Positions 1 through 9,193 of a stretch of DNA of 22,540 bases are shown here, piece after piece. Origin of the DNA: Stramonita haemastoma (Eukaryota > Mollusca > Gastropoda > Neogastropoda > Muricidae); assembly GCA_030674155.1 (NCBI GenBank), contig CM060326.1:11853954-11876493 (forward strand). The letters run 5' to 3'. The position numbers and the translations under genes are program-made. Positions within the stretch are counted from its first letter, which is position 1. Each line of letters opens with the position of its first letter. The notes under the pieces are model-generated. The model saw nothing but the letters and a program-made list of their open reading frames with translations. It did no database searches and was not told where the DNA came from.

Positions 1-59
1 TTTTTCCTCCACCCCCTCTAAAAAACAACCCTCATCAAACACACTACTCCATAAAGCAC

Positions 60-650
60 ACCCTCGATCTAAACACCACATACACCTCGAAAAGCACAAA
101 CACCTCGATCTACACACATCACCAAAACAAACACAAACACACCTCGATCTAAGACAAAAACCATCAATACAGCACAACACCTCGATCTAAACACACATAT
201 ACACTTCACTGGTAAAAGCACAAACACATCGATCTAAACACACACATACACCTCGATTAAAACACAAACACACCTCGATCTAAACCACACATACACCTCG
301 ATTAAAGCACAAACACCTCGATCTAAACACACACATACACCTCGATCTAAGACACAAACACCTTGATCTAAACCACACATAACTCAATTAAAGCACAACA
401 CCTCGATCCAAAACACACACACACCTCATCCAACACACACACACACACATCATCAAATTAAAGCACACACACACCTCAATTTTAACACACACACACACAC
501 CCCTTGATAAGAACACACATTCACACATGCATGCGCACAACACACCTCTTGATCTAAATGCACACTACACCCACGCATACACAAAAAAACACAGGCCACA
601 CACACACACACCTCAATCTAACACACACACACACACAACTAATCCACACT
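60..650. repeat. Degenerate minisatellite of about 22 bp
   Basis: The motif CCTCGATCTAAACAC recurs with variants (CCTCGATTAAAGCAC, CCTTGATCTAAACC). Between about 250 and 390 the spacing is a regular 21-23 bp; before that it is looser. From about 400 the units decay into (CA)n with occasional CTCAATCTAA remnants. The open frame across 527-727 translates this repeat (His/Thr rich) and is not a gene. Confidence 0.75.
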
Positions 651-1107
651 CTAAAACTTTCTATTTTAACACACAATACACATGTCATGGTAAAATCAGC
701 AATAGCGTATCAATGATAGATCAATAGATCAGATTTTCTTGGATTAGCACAAACTACTGGAGAAAAATATCTGCCATGATGTATCAGTGATAAGACTAGC
801 GCACAGACTTGCCCACAAAACAAATGAAATTAACCAGGTATAAAGGCATGAAAATTTATACATGCCATTTAAGTAACACAAGATGTTTACTTCAAAAAAA
901 CAACAACCAATAATTCAATGAAATAAAAACACAGTTCACAATATCAAAGGCCCATCCAACAACAGCACTTATTTCAAGACAATTTGTATTCAAGAAACTG
1001 CATGTGCAACAAATCAGTCAAGAACAAAAATCTTATAAAACAATTACAAAAAGATTCCAGTTTTGTTCAAAAACTTTACGAAGTAATTCACTCACATGAA
1101 AAAGCGC

Positions 1108-1146
<39 letters not shown>

Positions 1147-1325
1147 AGATGTATTAATTAATTCCATACATTTTGCTTTACTAATCTAAGACTTCAGAAC
1201 ACTGATCATTAATATAACCATGACTAATCACAGCAGTCCTGTCTAGACCTCAACCCTTAAAAAAAAAATTCACAACACAGAACTAATGCTAGTTACTGGT
1301 GGTGTTTTTTTTCCTTTATCACAAA
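651..1325. other. AT-rich non-coding DNA with a poly-C/poly-A run
   Basis: No credible coding frame is visible. A pure C run of about 30 bases (1107-1136) is followed directly by about 11 As. A short stretch near 768-790 (TGATGTATCAGTGATAAG) matches the right arm of the palindromic module found repeatedly in the 8.8-13 kb array, so it may be an old outlying copy. Confidence 0.55.
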
Positions 1326-1690
1326 AATCAAACTGAAAACAGTAACTTGTAAGGACACACAAATCTACACTAAAAAAACAACAAAATGTTCACTAAATCA
1401 TGTGTCAATACAATTTGTTTTCAGTGTCATTTTAACTCTTGCTCTTTACTAAACACACTTTTGGCATTCAGGCCACTCACTGCATGTCAATTTTAAAAAG
1501 TGCAAACATGCACACACAGAGAATGTATATTAGGGGGGGGGGGGGAGGACACCCATAGAGTATATCATATAAATCAAACTGAAAGCAATAACTTGTACAG
1601 ATGCACCAATCTGTACTGTGATGTGCGTCTTAATTGCCATATCTATACATGTTTTTGCTTTCAGTGTGATTATGTTCAACACTCTCTCTC
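1326..1690. repeat. Two diverged copies of the about 110-bp core repeat
   Basis: Two segments (about 1326-1430 and 1567-1680) share an order of motifs: AAATCAAACTGAAA, then AATAACTTGTA or GTAACTTGTA, a cytosine-poor spacer, and TTTTCAGTGT or TTTCAGTGTGATT. The same order returns near 2452, 2804, 4070, 4654, 6181 and 6799. A G run of 13 lies at 1533-1545. These look like the oldest members of the duplicated block series in the first 8 kb. Confidence 0.5.
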
Positions 1691-2075
1691 TCTGTGCTGA
1701 AAACACATGTTTCCCTCTCCCCCCCCCCCCTCCCCACTCACATAATCACAGTCCTGAACCTCCCCTTCCCCAAAACATGCACATCCAATGCCCCCCCCCC
1801 CCCCCCCAACATACACATCCAATACCCCCCCCAAAAAAAAAAACACCAACCAACCCACACACCCCCTATGTACCTCCCTTATCCAAACACACACAAATTC
1901 AGCATTTCCTCCCCCCCCCCCTCCTCCGACACCCAAATTCAGTGCCCCCTCATAAACTCACATCTAGTCACCTACTACACCCCTAAAAAACCAAACTTTC
2001 CCCCTCTTTCTTTCCCACACACACACAAGCAGGCACACATGCACGTGTGCGCACACACACACAGGCATGCACAGA
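1690..2075. repeat. C-rich and (CA)n low-complexity tract
   Basis: Several C runs of 9 to 17 bases (for example about 1791-1807) alternate with ACACAC and AAAAAA. The long open frames on both strands here (Pro-rich on plus, Gly-rich on minus) are products of this composition. A similar tract follows each copy of the core repeat in the first 8 kb. Confidence 0.7.
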
Positions 2076-2146
2076 TCTCCAATTAATCAATCTTCACTTA
2101 TTGATAACCACCCAGAAATGGGAAAACATTTTTTTTTACGATAAAA

Positions 2147-2546
2147 CATTTCCATGAATAACCTTAACATAAAACAAAAACAAGAGAAAACATTTTCATT
2201 GCAAGAATAAAAATACATGTGATGAGATTTCATGTTTCATATCAATGACTGCAAAAAAAAAAAATCATTTTAAAGAAGAAAAGAAAAGAAAAACAAAAAA
2301 CAAAAAAACCATGCCCAAGATTGATCAAACTATGAAGAGCCTCTTATTCTAATATACAAATGCATAATGTCTTTCACTTCATATACTGAACCCTAACACA
2401 ATTTGTTTTTTATCAGAAAAAGTACAGCTTTCAACATCTAACTATTGCTGCAGAAATCATACTGAAGACAATAACTTGCACAGACATATTACTCTTGATT
2501 GTCCATACAAATTTTTGTTTTTAGTGTTAATTTTCTAAGATCAGTC
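2147..2546. repeat. Duplicated block B, copy 1
   Basis: This block of about 400 bp matches 3750-4161 in order. Shared landmarks are CATTTCCATGAA, CATTGCAAGAATAAAA, TACATGTGATGAGATTTCAT, ATCAATGACTGCAA, ACTATGAAGAGC, CATCTAACTATTGCT, GAAGACAATAACTTGCA and TCTAAGATCAGTC. The offset is about 1603-1615 bp throughout, so it is a collinear duplication with small indels. The right end contains a copy of the core repeat (2452-2546). No coding signal. Confidence 0.75.
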
Positions 2547-2723
2547 AAAACACACACACACACACAATCCAGTGTTCCCCTAACACAGAAATCTAGTTAT
2601 CCATCCCCCGAAAAAATTAAAATACCACAAAACCTCCCCCCCCCCTCTCTCTCTCACACACACACACAAAGACACACACAAGGTATGCTCTGATCTCTAT
2701 TAATCAAACGACCAACTAATAAC
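2547..2723. repeat. (CA)n and C-rich tract between blocks B and C
   Basis: ACACAC runs, a C run followed by (TC)n, and another (CA)n make up most of this interval. It ends in GGTATGCTCTGATCTCTATTAATCA, which also occurs in front of the other copies of block C with small changes (near 4431, 4526 and 6676). Confidence 0.6.
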
Positions 2724-2912
2724 CACCCTTTGCTATGACATCAGGGTGTACAATCTACACAAGTCTGATCACTAACTGATCACTACATCTATTTTTCCAC
2801 ATAAATCATACCAAAAATGATGACTAGTATGGACACACAAGCCTGTGCTTTTAACTTTATACATGTGTTCATAAAAATCATCGCTTTCAATGTGATTTCC
2901 ATCACACACTAC
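2724..2912. repeat. Duplicated block C, copy 1
   Basis: About 190 bp shared with 4574-4762 and 6719-6906. Shared landmarks are CCACCCTTTGCTATGACATC, AGGGTGTACAATCTAC, AAGTCTGATCACTAAC, AAATCATACCAAAAA, GACACACAAGCCT, CATAAAAATCAT and TGTGATTTCCATCACA. The last landmark is a perfect 6-bp inverted repeat with a TTCC loop. No conserved reading frame is apparent across the copies. Confidence 0.78.
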
Positions 2913-3250
2913 CCCCCCCCCCCCTCACAACACCCTATTTCCACACCTGTGCCCCCCCTTCTCTTAGTCCCAAAGTCCATTTTCCCTAAGATCACTCTAC
3001 CCCCCCCCCCCTAACCAACCCACACCCCAACTCCTCCCATCCCCATTTCCCCCAAGACCACTCTCTCACATACCCAACCCTTCCCCCCCCCCACCACACA
3101 CTGGAGTTGAAACATACAACACCCCATTCTCACACCTCCCTTTTCCCCTCCCCGACCCAAAGTCCCATTATCCCCAAGACCACTCTCTCACATTCCCTAC
3201 CCCTTCAATCAAACACACACACACACAAACACACACACTTTTTATCCAAA
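2913..3250. repeat. C-rich, CCCCAAGACCACTCTC-bearing tract
   Basis: Pyrimidine-rich DNA with C runs and at least two copies of CCCAAGACCACTCTC (near 3050 and 3174). It ends in (CA)n. The same phrase recurs near 4858 and as a variant near 7000, so the tract belongs to the duplicated unit and is not random low complexity. Confidence 0.6.
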
Positions 3251-3749
3251 AATTCGAAGTCATTCTTTTCTTTTTCTAAGCTACATTTTGATGTAAAGCC
3301 TACCGTAAATTATCAATGATACAACAGTACACAGATTTCTTACCATACCCAACTATCGTAAAATCTGGACTGACATAACACTGATGCACCAAACTAGATC
3401 AGCAGCGAACAATGTCAAAATCTGAGTATACTTCCAAGTATGAACGCTCACACCCATCCAATATACCAATGGAAAAAAAATTCATTCATAAAAAAAATAA
3501 CATTCATTAAAGAAAACTTTGCCTTCGCAACAAAAACCAATCATGGAAAAAAAATTCACAAAGAACTTTGCTCTCATTAAAAAAAGACGTCTTGTGACAA
3601 TCACAAAATAACGTCAATAGCAGCATTCTTAGTACACCACTGCACTTGAGTACTCTTGTCATTTCATAATTACAACATTCAAAATGTTACAGTAATAAAT
3701 CTCAGAAAAAGGAACACTTTTTTTATAGATTGAAAATAAAAAGAAATAC
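3251..3749. other. AT-rich spacer, no gene seen
   Basis: No coding sequence is recognised. A segment near 3350-3410 (ATCGTAAAATCTGGACTGAC, then a TGATGCACC motif and CAGCAG) is a diverged relative of the stretch at 5311-5420 and so of the palindrome right arm. Short A-rich runs and AAAAAAATTCA repeats fill the rest. Confidence 0.45.
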
Positions 3750-4161
3750 ATTTCCATGAAAGAAAACCCTTAACATGAACAATGGCAAGTGTAAACATCA
3801 TTTTCATTGCAAGAATAAAATTTACATGTGATGAGATTTCATAAATGTATTGTATCAATGACTGCAAGAAAATTATTCCCTGAAAAAGAAAAGAAAAATA
3901 AAGAAAAGAGAGAGAAAAAAGAAGAATGTGCTCAATATTGATTAGACTATGAAGAGCATCTTATTCCAACTGACAAATGCAGAATGCATTTCCCTTCCTT
4001 TACTGAACTTCAACACAAACCATTTCAGATCAGAAAAAGTACAGTTTTTAACATCTAACTATTGCTACAGAAATCATACTGAAGACAATAACTTGCATAG
4101 ACATATAACTCGTTTGTCCATACAAATTTTTGTTTTCAGTGTGAATTTCTAAGATCAGTCA
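3750..4161. repeat. Duplicated block B, copy 2
   Basis: Collinear with 2147-2546. It keeps CATTTCCATGAA, CTTAACATGAAC, CATTTTCATTGCAAGAATAA, ACATGTGATGAGATTTCAT, ATCAATGACTGCAAG, ACTATGAAGAGCATCTTATT and TCTAAGATCAGTCAC. Divergence from copy 1 looks moderate, which suggests an old duplication. Confidence 0.75.
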
Positions 4162-4573
4162 CACACATGCCCCCCCACCATCCCAAATACACACATGCCG
4201 CCCCCCCCCCCCAAAAAAAAAAAAAAACCCACCACCACCAACCAAAAAACCACCACCAACCACACACATACTTACTACCCCCCCCACACCAGAATCCAGT
4301 CTCCCGCTCCCAGAAATCTAGTCCCCCCATCTCACAAAAAAAAAAACCAACAACAAGCCAACCAAAAAAAGCCTTCCCCTCACACACACACACACACACG
4401 CACGCATGCACGAACGCACACACACAGAGGTATGCTCTAATCCTTATCAGTCACACACACACGCACGCATGCACCCACCCACGCACACACACACGCACGC
4501 ACACACGCACGCACACACACACACAGGTATGCTCTAATTTTTATCAGTCAGACAATCTTCACTAATTAGTAAT
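4162..4573. repeat. Compound C-rich / (CA)n / (CGCACG) tract
   Basis: C runs, A runs, ACCACC repeats, then long (CA)n interrupted by CGCACGCATGCA (about 4383-4525). GTATGCTCTAAT occurs twice (near 4431 and 4526), showing an internal duplication of roughly 95 bp. Alternating CA and CG steps make Z-DNA plausible; that is an inference from composition. Confidence 0.65.
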
Positions 4574-4762
4574 GACCCTTTGCTATGACATCAGGGTGTA
4601 CAATCTACCCAAGTCTGATCACTAACAGATCAGTGCATCTATTTTCCACATAAATCATACCAAAAACGACGACTAGTATGGACACACAAGCCTATGCTTT
4701 TAACTTTGGTTCATATGCATGTTCATAAAAATCATTGTTTTCAGTGTGATTTCCATCACATA
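4574..4762. repeat. Duplicated block C, copy 2
   Basis: Near-identical to 2724-2912 in long stretches (CCCTTTGCTATGACATCAGG and AGTATGGACACACAAGCCTA). The end keeps TGTGATTTCCATCACA. The offset from copy 1 is about 1850 bp, larger than the 1603-1615 bp offset of the two block B copies, because the low-complexity tract between the blocks is longer here. Confidence 0.78.
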
Positions 4763-5265
4763 CTCTCTCCCTCCTCCCTACCCCCACACTCTCACACTCT
4801 TGACACTATTCCCACACCTGACTCCCCCCCCCCTCCAACCAACCCCTCTCCCATTTCCCCAAGACCACTCCCCCACCTCTCTCTCTCTCTCTCACTCACA
4901 CACACACACAGATTGTTGAAACACACACACACACATTACACACCATACTAATACCTCCCTCCCTGTCCCAAAAGACATTTTCCCTATCATTCTTTCACCA
5001 CCCCCAGCCCTCCCTACCCTATTCCCCACACATGCACAAGTTGAAACACACATGCACACACGCACGCACACACACACAGATTGTTGAAACTCACACACAC
5101 ACACATTACACACCATACTAATACCTCCCCTCCCTGTCCCAAAAGACATTTTCCCTATCATCATTCTTTCACCACCCCAGCCCTCCCTACCCCCATTTCC
5201 CCACACATGCACAAGTTGAAACACACACGCATGCACGCACACTCACTCACTCACTCTGTCATCCA
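4763..5265. repeat. C-rich/(CA)n tract with a 172-bp tandem duplication
   Basis: CCCCAAGACCACTC is followed by (CT)n and (CA)n. A segment starting CAGATTGTTGAAAC at about 4909 is repeated from about 5078. Both copies run through CATACTAATACCTCCC, CTGTCCCAAAAGACATTTTC, CATTCTTTCACCACC and CACATGCACAAGTTGAAACA. The copies differ by only a few bases and short indels, so this duplication is recent compared with its surroundings. Confidence 0.75.
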
Positions 5266-5308
5266 CACAAAGCTAAACTAATAATTATCATCCACTCTCC
5301 TCTCACTC

Positions 5309-5600
5309 ACATGCTGCTGTAAAATCTACAATAGCTGATGGATGATAGATCACACTCCCTTGCAGCAAAATCTGCTGTCAAATCTGGACTGATACATCAC
5401 CAATACACTACCATAGATGTGCCAGCAGCACAACTAACATGCTGTATTAATCAATAAATAATTATGGACACAGCATTCCCATCTATCCAGTTTTGGACAT
5501 TGCAGTTCAACAACAACAACAAAAAAGAAACAAAACAGCATTAAAGTACAAAGTGCATTATTTCTTGTTCAGATACACTTTTTAAAGAGTTTGTAAGACT
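5309..5600. repeat. Duplicated block E, copy 1
   Basis: Shared with 7263-7540. The first 150 bp are almost identical (GCTGTAAAATCTAC, ATAGCTGATGGATGATAGATC, ACACTCCCTTGCAGCAAAAT, TACCATAGATGTGCCAGCAG, TAATCAATAAATAATTATGG). The second half is looser (GCATTATTTCTTGTTCAGAT). The piece TGCTGTCAAATCTGG followed by ACTGATACATCACCAATAC aligns with the right arm of the palindromic module of the 8.8-13 kb array. Confidence 0.75.
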
Positions 5601-6150
5601 AAAAAAAAAAAAAGAAAAAAAAGGAAATTATGAAAATGTTATCATTTTACATACATTACAAATCTACTGTGGTTTGTGATGAAAATACGTTTTGACCAAT
5701 TCCTATTTTACTCATTCGCATAAAATCAAAGGGAAAAACAGTTGCTTTGCAGTTTATGCAACACCTTTTTCCTTTTAATTTAGAAACCCACAAAAATTGC
5801 ATCTTTTCAAAGATTCTAATCAGTTCAATTCATTAAAAAATCAAATTAAAAAAATAAGAGCCCAAACAAACAGGCATCAATAGTGGCACTATAATCATCA
5901 ATACAACTGTCTCTTCAGGACTGTTATTCCCAGAATTGTTCGATCAATTCTAGACTAACTTCATTTTTGTTATTTGGGGATCTCATCATTACAACAGATC
6001 CTTAGCCCCTTAAAAAAAAAACCCTACAAAATCTATGCTGCTTTATAAAAAAGGGGGCATATTTAGAATACATTTTCTTTTTTTAATAGATTGTATTCAC
6101 CAGTTTAAAAAACAACAAAAAACAAGCACAAAAAAGAGACACCCCCAAAA
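5601..6150. other. AT-rich DNA without a recognised feature
   Basis: Several A runs and ordinary-looking AT-rich sequence. I see no open frame with coding character, no RNA gene and no clear repeat. If this is an intron or intergenic spacer, nothing here distinguishes the two. Confidence 0.5.
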
Positions 6151-6563
6151 CACAGCTAACAGTACTCCCTCCCTCAAACATAAACCATACCAAAAGTAAC
6201 AACATTTCTGAACACAATAATAAGTCCATACATGCTGTTTTCAGTGTGATTTGGTTCAACTGTCTGTCTCCTTACTAAAAATTGTCACTGTTGCCCCCCA
6301 TCTTCCTCCCCCCTCCCTTCCTCTTCTATCCCTAACATTCATATCACATCTCTCCCTCACCTAATCCCTTTCCCCAAAATTTCTTCTAAAACCACAAAGA
6401 CACACATCCAATGTGGCCCCCCTTTCCCCCACCCCTCCACACACACACCAAAATCTGGTTAACACCCCCCCTCCCCTCCATACACACATTCCACTGTCCC
6501 CCTCAAACACACAAATCTTGTGCCCTTCTATATTAAAAAAATGCACACACACACACACACACA
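6151..6563. repeat. Core-repeat copy followed by C-rich/(CA)n tract
   Basis: ATAAACCATACCAAAAGTAA (about 6179) and GTTTTCAGTGTGATTTGGTT (about 6238) give a diverged copy of the core repeat. CCCTCC tracts and (CA)n follow. The plus-strand frame from 6413 and the minus-strand frame from 6564 only translate these tracts. Confidence 0.55.
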
Positions 6564-6662
6564 TTTACAAAACTGCATACATACAGGGACTGGATGTAAA
6601 AAGCACAAGAGTGCTTGTCCCATTATCCTCGATAGAAAAGAATAAAATAAAAAATTTTAAAA
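6564..6662 (+). mobile_element. SINE-like fragment, 3' end (family S1), truncated
   Basis: TTTACAAAACTGCATAC, GGGACTGGATGTAAAAAGC, AGTGCTTGTCCCATTATC, CTCGATAGAAAAGAATAAAA matches the 3' half of the copies at 20546-20690 (plus) and 14550-14785 (minus). The 5' part is missing: the homology begins directly after a (CA)n run. The tail is an AATAAAA-type repeat. This is typical of a 5'-truncated retroposed copy. Confidence 0.65.
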
Positions 6663-6718
6663 AACACACACACAGAGGTATGATCTCTATCAATCAGTCA
6701 ATCTTCATTAATTACTAG

Positions 6719-6906
6719 CCACCCTTTGCTATGACATCAGGGTGTACAATCTACCCAAGTCTGATCACTAACAAATCAATGCATCTATATTCCACATAAA
6801 TCATACCAAAAATGATGACTTGAATGACACCCAAGCCTGTGCTTTTAACTTTTTTTTTAGACATGTGTTTATAAAAATCATGGCTTTCAGTGTGATTTCC
6901 ATCACA
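6719..6906. repeat. Duplicated block C, copy 3
   Basis: Matches 2724-2912 and 4574-4762 (CACCCTTTGCTATGACATCA, AGGGTGTACAATCTACCCAA, AAATCATACCAAAAATGATG, TTCAGTGTGATTTCCATCAC). A T run of 9 inside the copy (about 6850-6858) is a private expansion. The offset from copy 2 is about 2145 bp. Confidence 0.78.
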
Positions 6907-7052
6907 CACTGTCCCCCTCCTCCTACCCTCCACTCTCACACTCCTGACACTATTCCCACAGCTATACCCCCCTCCCCAACCCATCCCCTGTCCTATTTCC
7001 CCAAGACTACTCTCTCACCCTTCCTAAGACCACTCTTACCCCCCCCCCTCCC

Positions 7053-7087
<35 letters not shown>

Positions 7088-7262
7088 CACACCACTCTCA
7101 CACCTCCCCTCCCTGTCCCAAAAGTCATTCCCCTAAGTTCATTCTCTCACCACCCCAACCCACCTACCCTAATTTCTCTTATACACTTGAGTTCACACAC
7201 ACCGACACGCATGCAAGCACACCCACAAATCTGAACTAAGTATCACCCACTTCTCATTCACA
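6907..7262. repeat. C-rich and (CA)n tract, third cycle
   Basis: Same order as 4763-5265: CTCACACTC-TGACACTATTCCCACA, C runs, CCCCAAGAC, (CA)n, a CACCTCCC-CTGTCCCAAAAG phrase, then CATTCTCTCACCACCCCA. The 172-bp phrase is present once, not twice as in the previous cycle. The open frame across 6820-7239 is produced by this composition. Confidence 0.65.
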
Positions 7263-7540
7263 TGCTGCTGTAAAATCTACGATAGCTGATGGATGATAGA
7301 TCACACTCCCTTGCAGCAAAATCTGCTGTCAAATCTGGACTGATACATCACCAATACACTACCATAGATGTGCCAGCAGCACAACACAAAAGATGCTATA
7401 TTAATCAATAAATAATTATGGGCAGTACATTTCCATCTATGCATCAACATTGTGATTCAACTATCAAGAAATGAAAAAGCACTGATAAAGTATATAGTAC
7501 ATTATTTCTTCTTCAGATGCACTTATGAAAGGTCTTTTAC
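7263..7540. repeat. Duplicated block E, copy 2
   Basis: Near-identical to 5309-5460 for the first 150 bp, then weaker (CATTTCCATCTATGCA, ACATTATTTCTTCTTCAGAT). The offset is about 1954 bp. Together with block C copies 2 and 3 this shows a tandem duplication of roughly 2 kb. Confidence 0.75.
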
Positions 7541-8220
7541 AGCTACTGCACAATTCCACCCCTGCAAATTAAAACAAAAAGGGGTGGGGAGCTTAAGATT
7601 AAATATATACCAAGGAATCATCTTCTGTTGAGACCATTATTCATATAAAGACAATGTCAATAGTGTTTTATTGCACGATTTCTAAGACAGAAAAATTGAC
7701 AAAGTTGATGGTACTTTGATTTCATTCTTAGTATACTGAGAAATCATCTCTTGATGAGACCATATTCATCAAAAAAAACCAAAGAAAAACTGAGTGTCAC
7801 TGGTGCTTTATCGCAAAAATTCCAAAACGTGCAAATTATCACATCACTTTCTGATAATTCCTTGCAACATTGTTATACTTACATCATTAATCTAAATACC
7901 TGCAGTTTCTTATTTCCTCATTTCAGTCATAACTTTATTAAAATAACAGAACATAAAATAAACCATTCATCATGTTCTGCCTGTTGGGATTTCACCTGGC
8001 CGTCATAATTGCTGCAAAAGCAAACATCAAAAAAAAAAAAAAAAATCAAAAGGAAAATGAAAAAAACACACTCAGAACCAACTAAGGATCATATTTATAT
8101 GAATAGATTTTTTTTTATAAAAAAGGTATTTAGTGCCAGCTTTATTTTTCTGCCATTATTTCATGAATACCACCCTAATACAAATTAAAGAAGATATAAA
8201 TTTTAAAAAATAAATAAAAG
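7541..8220. repeat. AT-rich spacer with a diverged about 125-bp duplication
   Basis: AATCATCTTCTGTTGAGACC, CATTATTCATAT, TGTCAATAGTGTTTTATTGC (about 7617-7680) are echoed by AATCATCTCTTGATGAGACC, CATATTCATC, GTGTCACTGGTGCTTTATCGC (about 7741-7814). The rest is AT-rich with poly-A runs. The 85-codon open frame at 7751-8008 crosses this repeat and shows no domain or coding bias I can recognise. Confidence 0.45.
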
Positions 8221-8481
8221 AACACACACATACACACACCCTCTCTCATATTCTTGATACGGTATTAAACATACCCTCCCCCCCCCCCAAAAAAAAAAGA
8301 GAAACCCCTTACCCTCTCTCTCTCACACAACACACACACACACACACACACTCTCATTCACTCACTCACACATGTACACACGAACACACATACTCTCATA
8401 TTTTTTAAAGTGTATTAAACATACCCCCTCCCGCCAAAAAAAAAACCCCTTACACACACACACACCCTCCCATTGTTCCCT

Positions 8482-8515
<34 letters not shown>

Positions 8516-8735
8516 ATCTATTAATAATAATACATAACCACCACCAAACCCCTCCCTTTCCCCCAACACACACACACACTCAACCCATACACATACACAC
8601 TAACCCACACCACCACCACCACCACCATTATCAAACCCCTCCCTCTTCCCCAAAACACACACACACTCACTCTCACTCAAAGATTTCGAGTACATTAAAA
8701 TTAAACATGCACACACAGAGATTTTGAAAACATTA
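8221..8735. repeat. (CA)n, (CT)n, (ACC)n compound microsatellite
   Basis: Long (CA)n tracts are broken by CTCTCTCTC, CACTCACTCA, poly-C/poly-A and (CAC)n (about 8609-8626). ACATACCCCC recurs near 8270 and 8420, showing an internal duplication. The 84-codon frame at 8473-8727 (His/Thr/Pro) is spurious. Confidence 0.7.
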
Positions 8736-8809
8736 AACACAACTACCACAACCAAAAAAAACCCTGTTTCCCTTACTATTGTTAAGTATGCAACAGCCTA
8801 ACACTAACA

Positions 8810-9043
8810 GATCAATGCAGAGTTGAGTGACTATGACCTTAAAGATTTGCTATGTTTCCACACACACACAAACTTACACTAACTCACCACCAATACATCG
8901 TCACAGATTTAGTAACAGCATTAACTACCGTCAAGTCTGAAGTGATGCCTCGGTGACAACACAGAGTGCACTACTGCAATTTCTTATGACCAGCAAACTG
9001 CCTGTTGTTGACAGTGTTAACTATTCTCTCTAAGATATGGCAT

Positions 9044-9111
<68 letters not shown>

Positions 9112-9118
9112 TCACTCA
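8810..9118. repeat. 0.9-kb satellite, partial unit A
   Basis: This is the 3' part of the unit: a palindromic module at about 8885-8957 (GTCACAGATTTAGTAACAGC, TCAAGTCTGAAGTGATG), then GACCAGCAAACTG, GTTGTTGACAGTGTTAACTA and CTCTCTAAGATATGGCATGT. The same order occurs at 9841-10020 and 10730-10880. An expanded (TA)n sits in the short spacer before the next palindrome. Confidence 0.7.
9047..9107. repeat. (TA)n microsatellite of about 61 bp
   Basis: An uninterrupted TA run lies between GATATGGCATGTT and GCACTCACTCA. In the sister units the same spot holds a short A-rich spacer (near 10005-10020 and 10871-10895), so the TA run is an expansion specific to this unit. Confidence 0.9.
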
Positions 9119-9193
9119 TTACGGAAACATCACCACAGATTTACTAACAGCACTAACTGCTGTTAAGTTCTGAAGTGATGTATCAGTGATAAG
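9112..9193. repeat. Palindromic module, unit B position 1
   Basis: Left arm: CTCATTACGGAAACATCACC, then ACAGATTTACTAACAGCA. Right arm: TGCTGTTAAGTTCTGAAGTG, then ATGTATCAGTGATAAG. A CTAAC loop separates them. The inner 8 bp (TAACAGCA/TGCTGTTA) pair perfectly. The outer parts pair with a few mismatches and a small bulge, giving arms of about 36-40 nt. Confidence 0.75.

Noticed and set aside
60..650. CRISPR-like regular spacing of the CCTCGATCTAA motif
   Set aside because: Period of about 22 bp without distinct unique spacers, units decaying into CA repeats, and a clearly eukaryotic context; it is a minisatellite.
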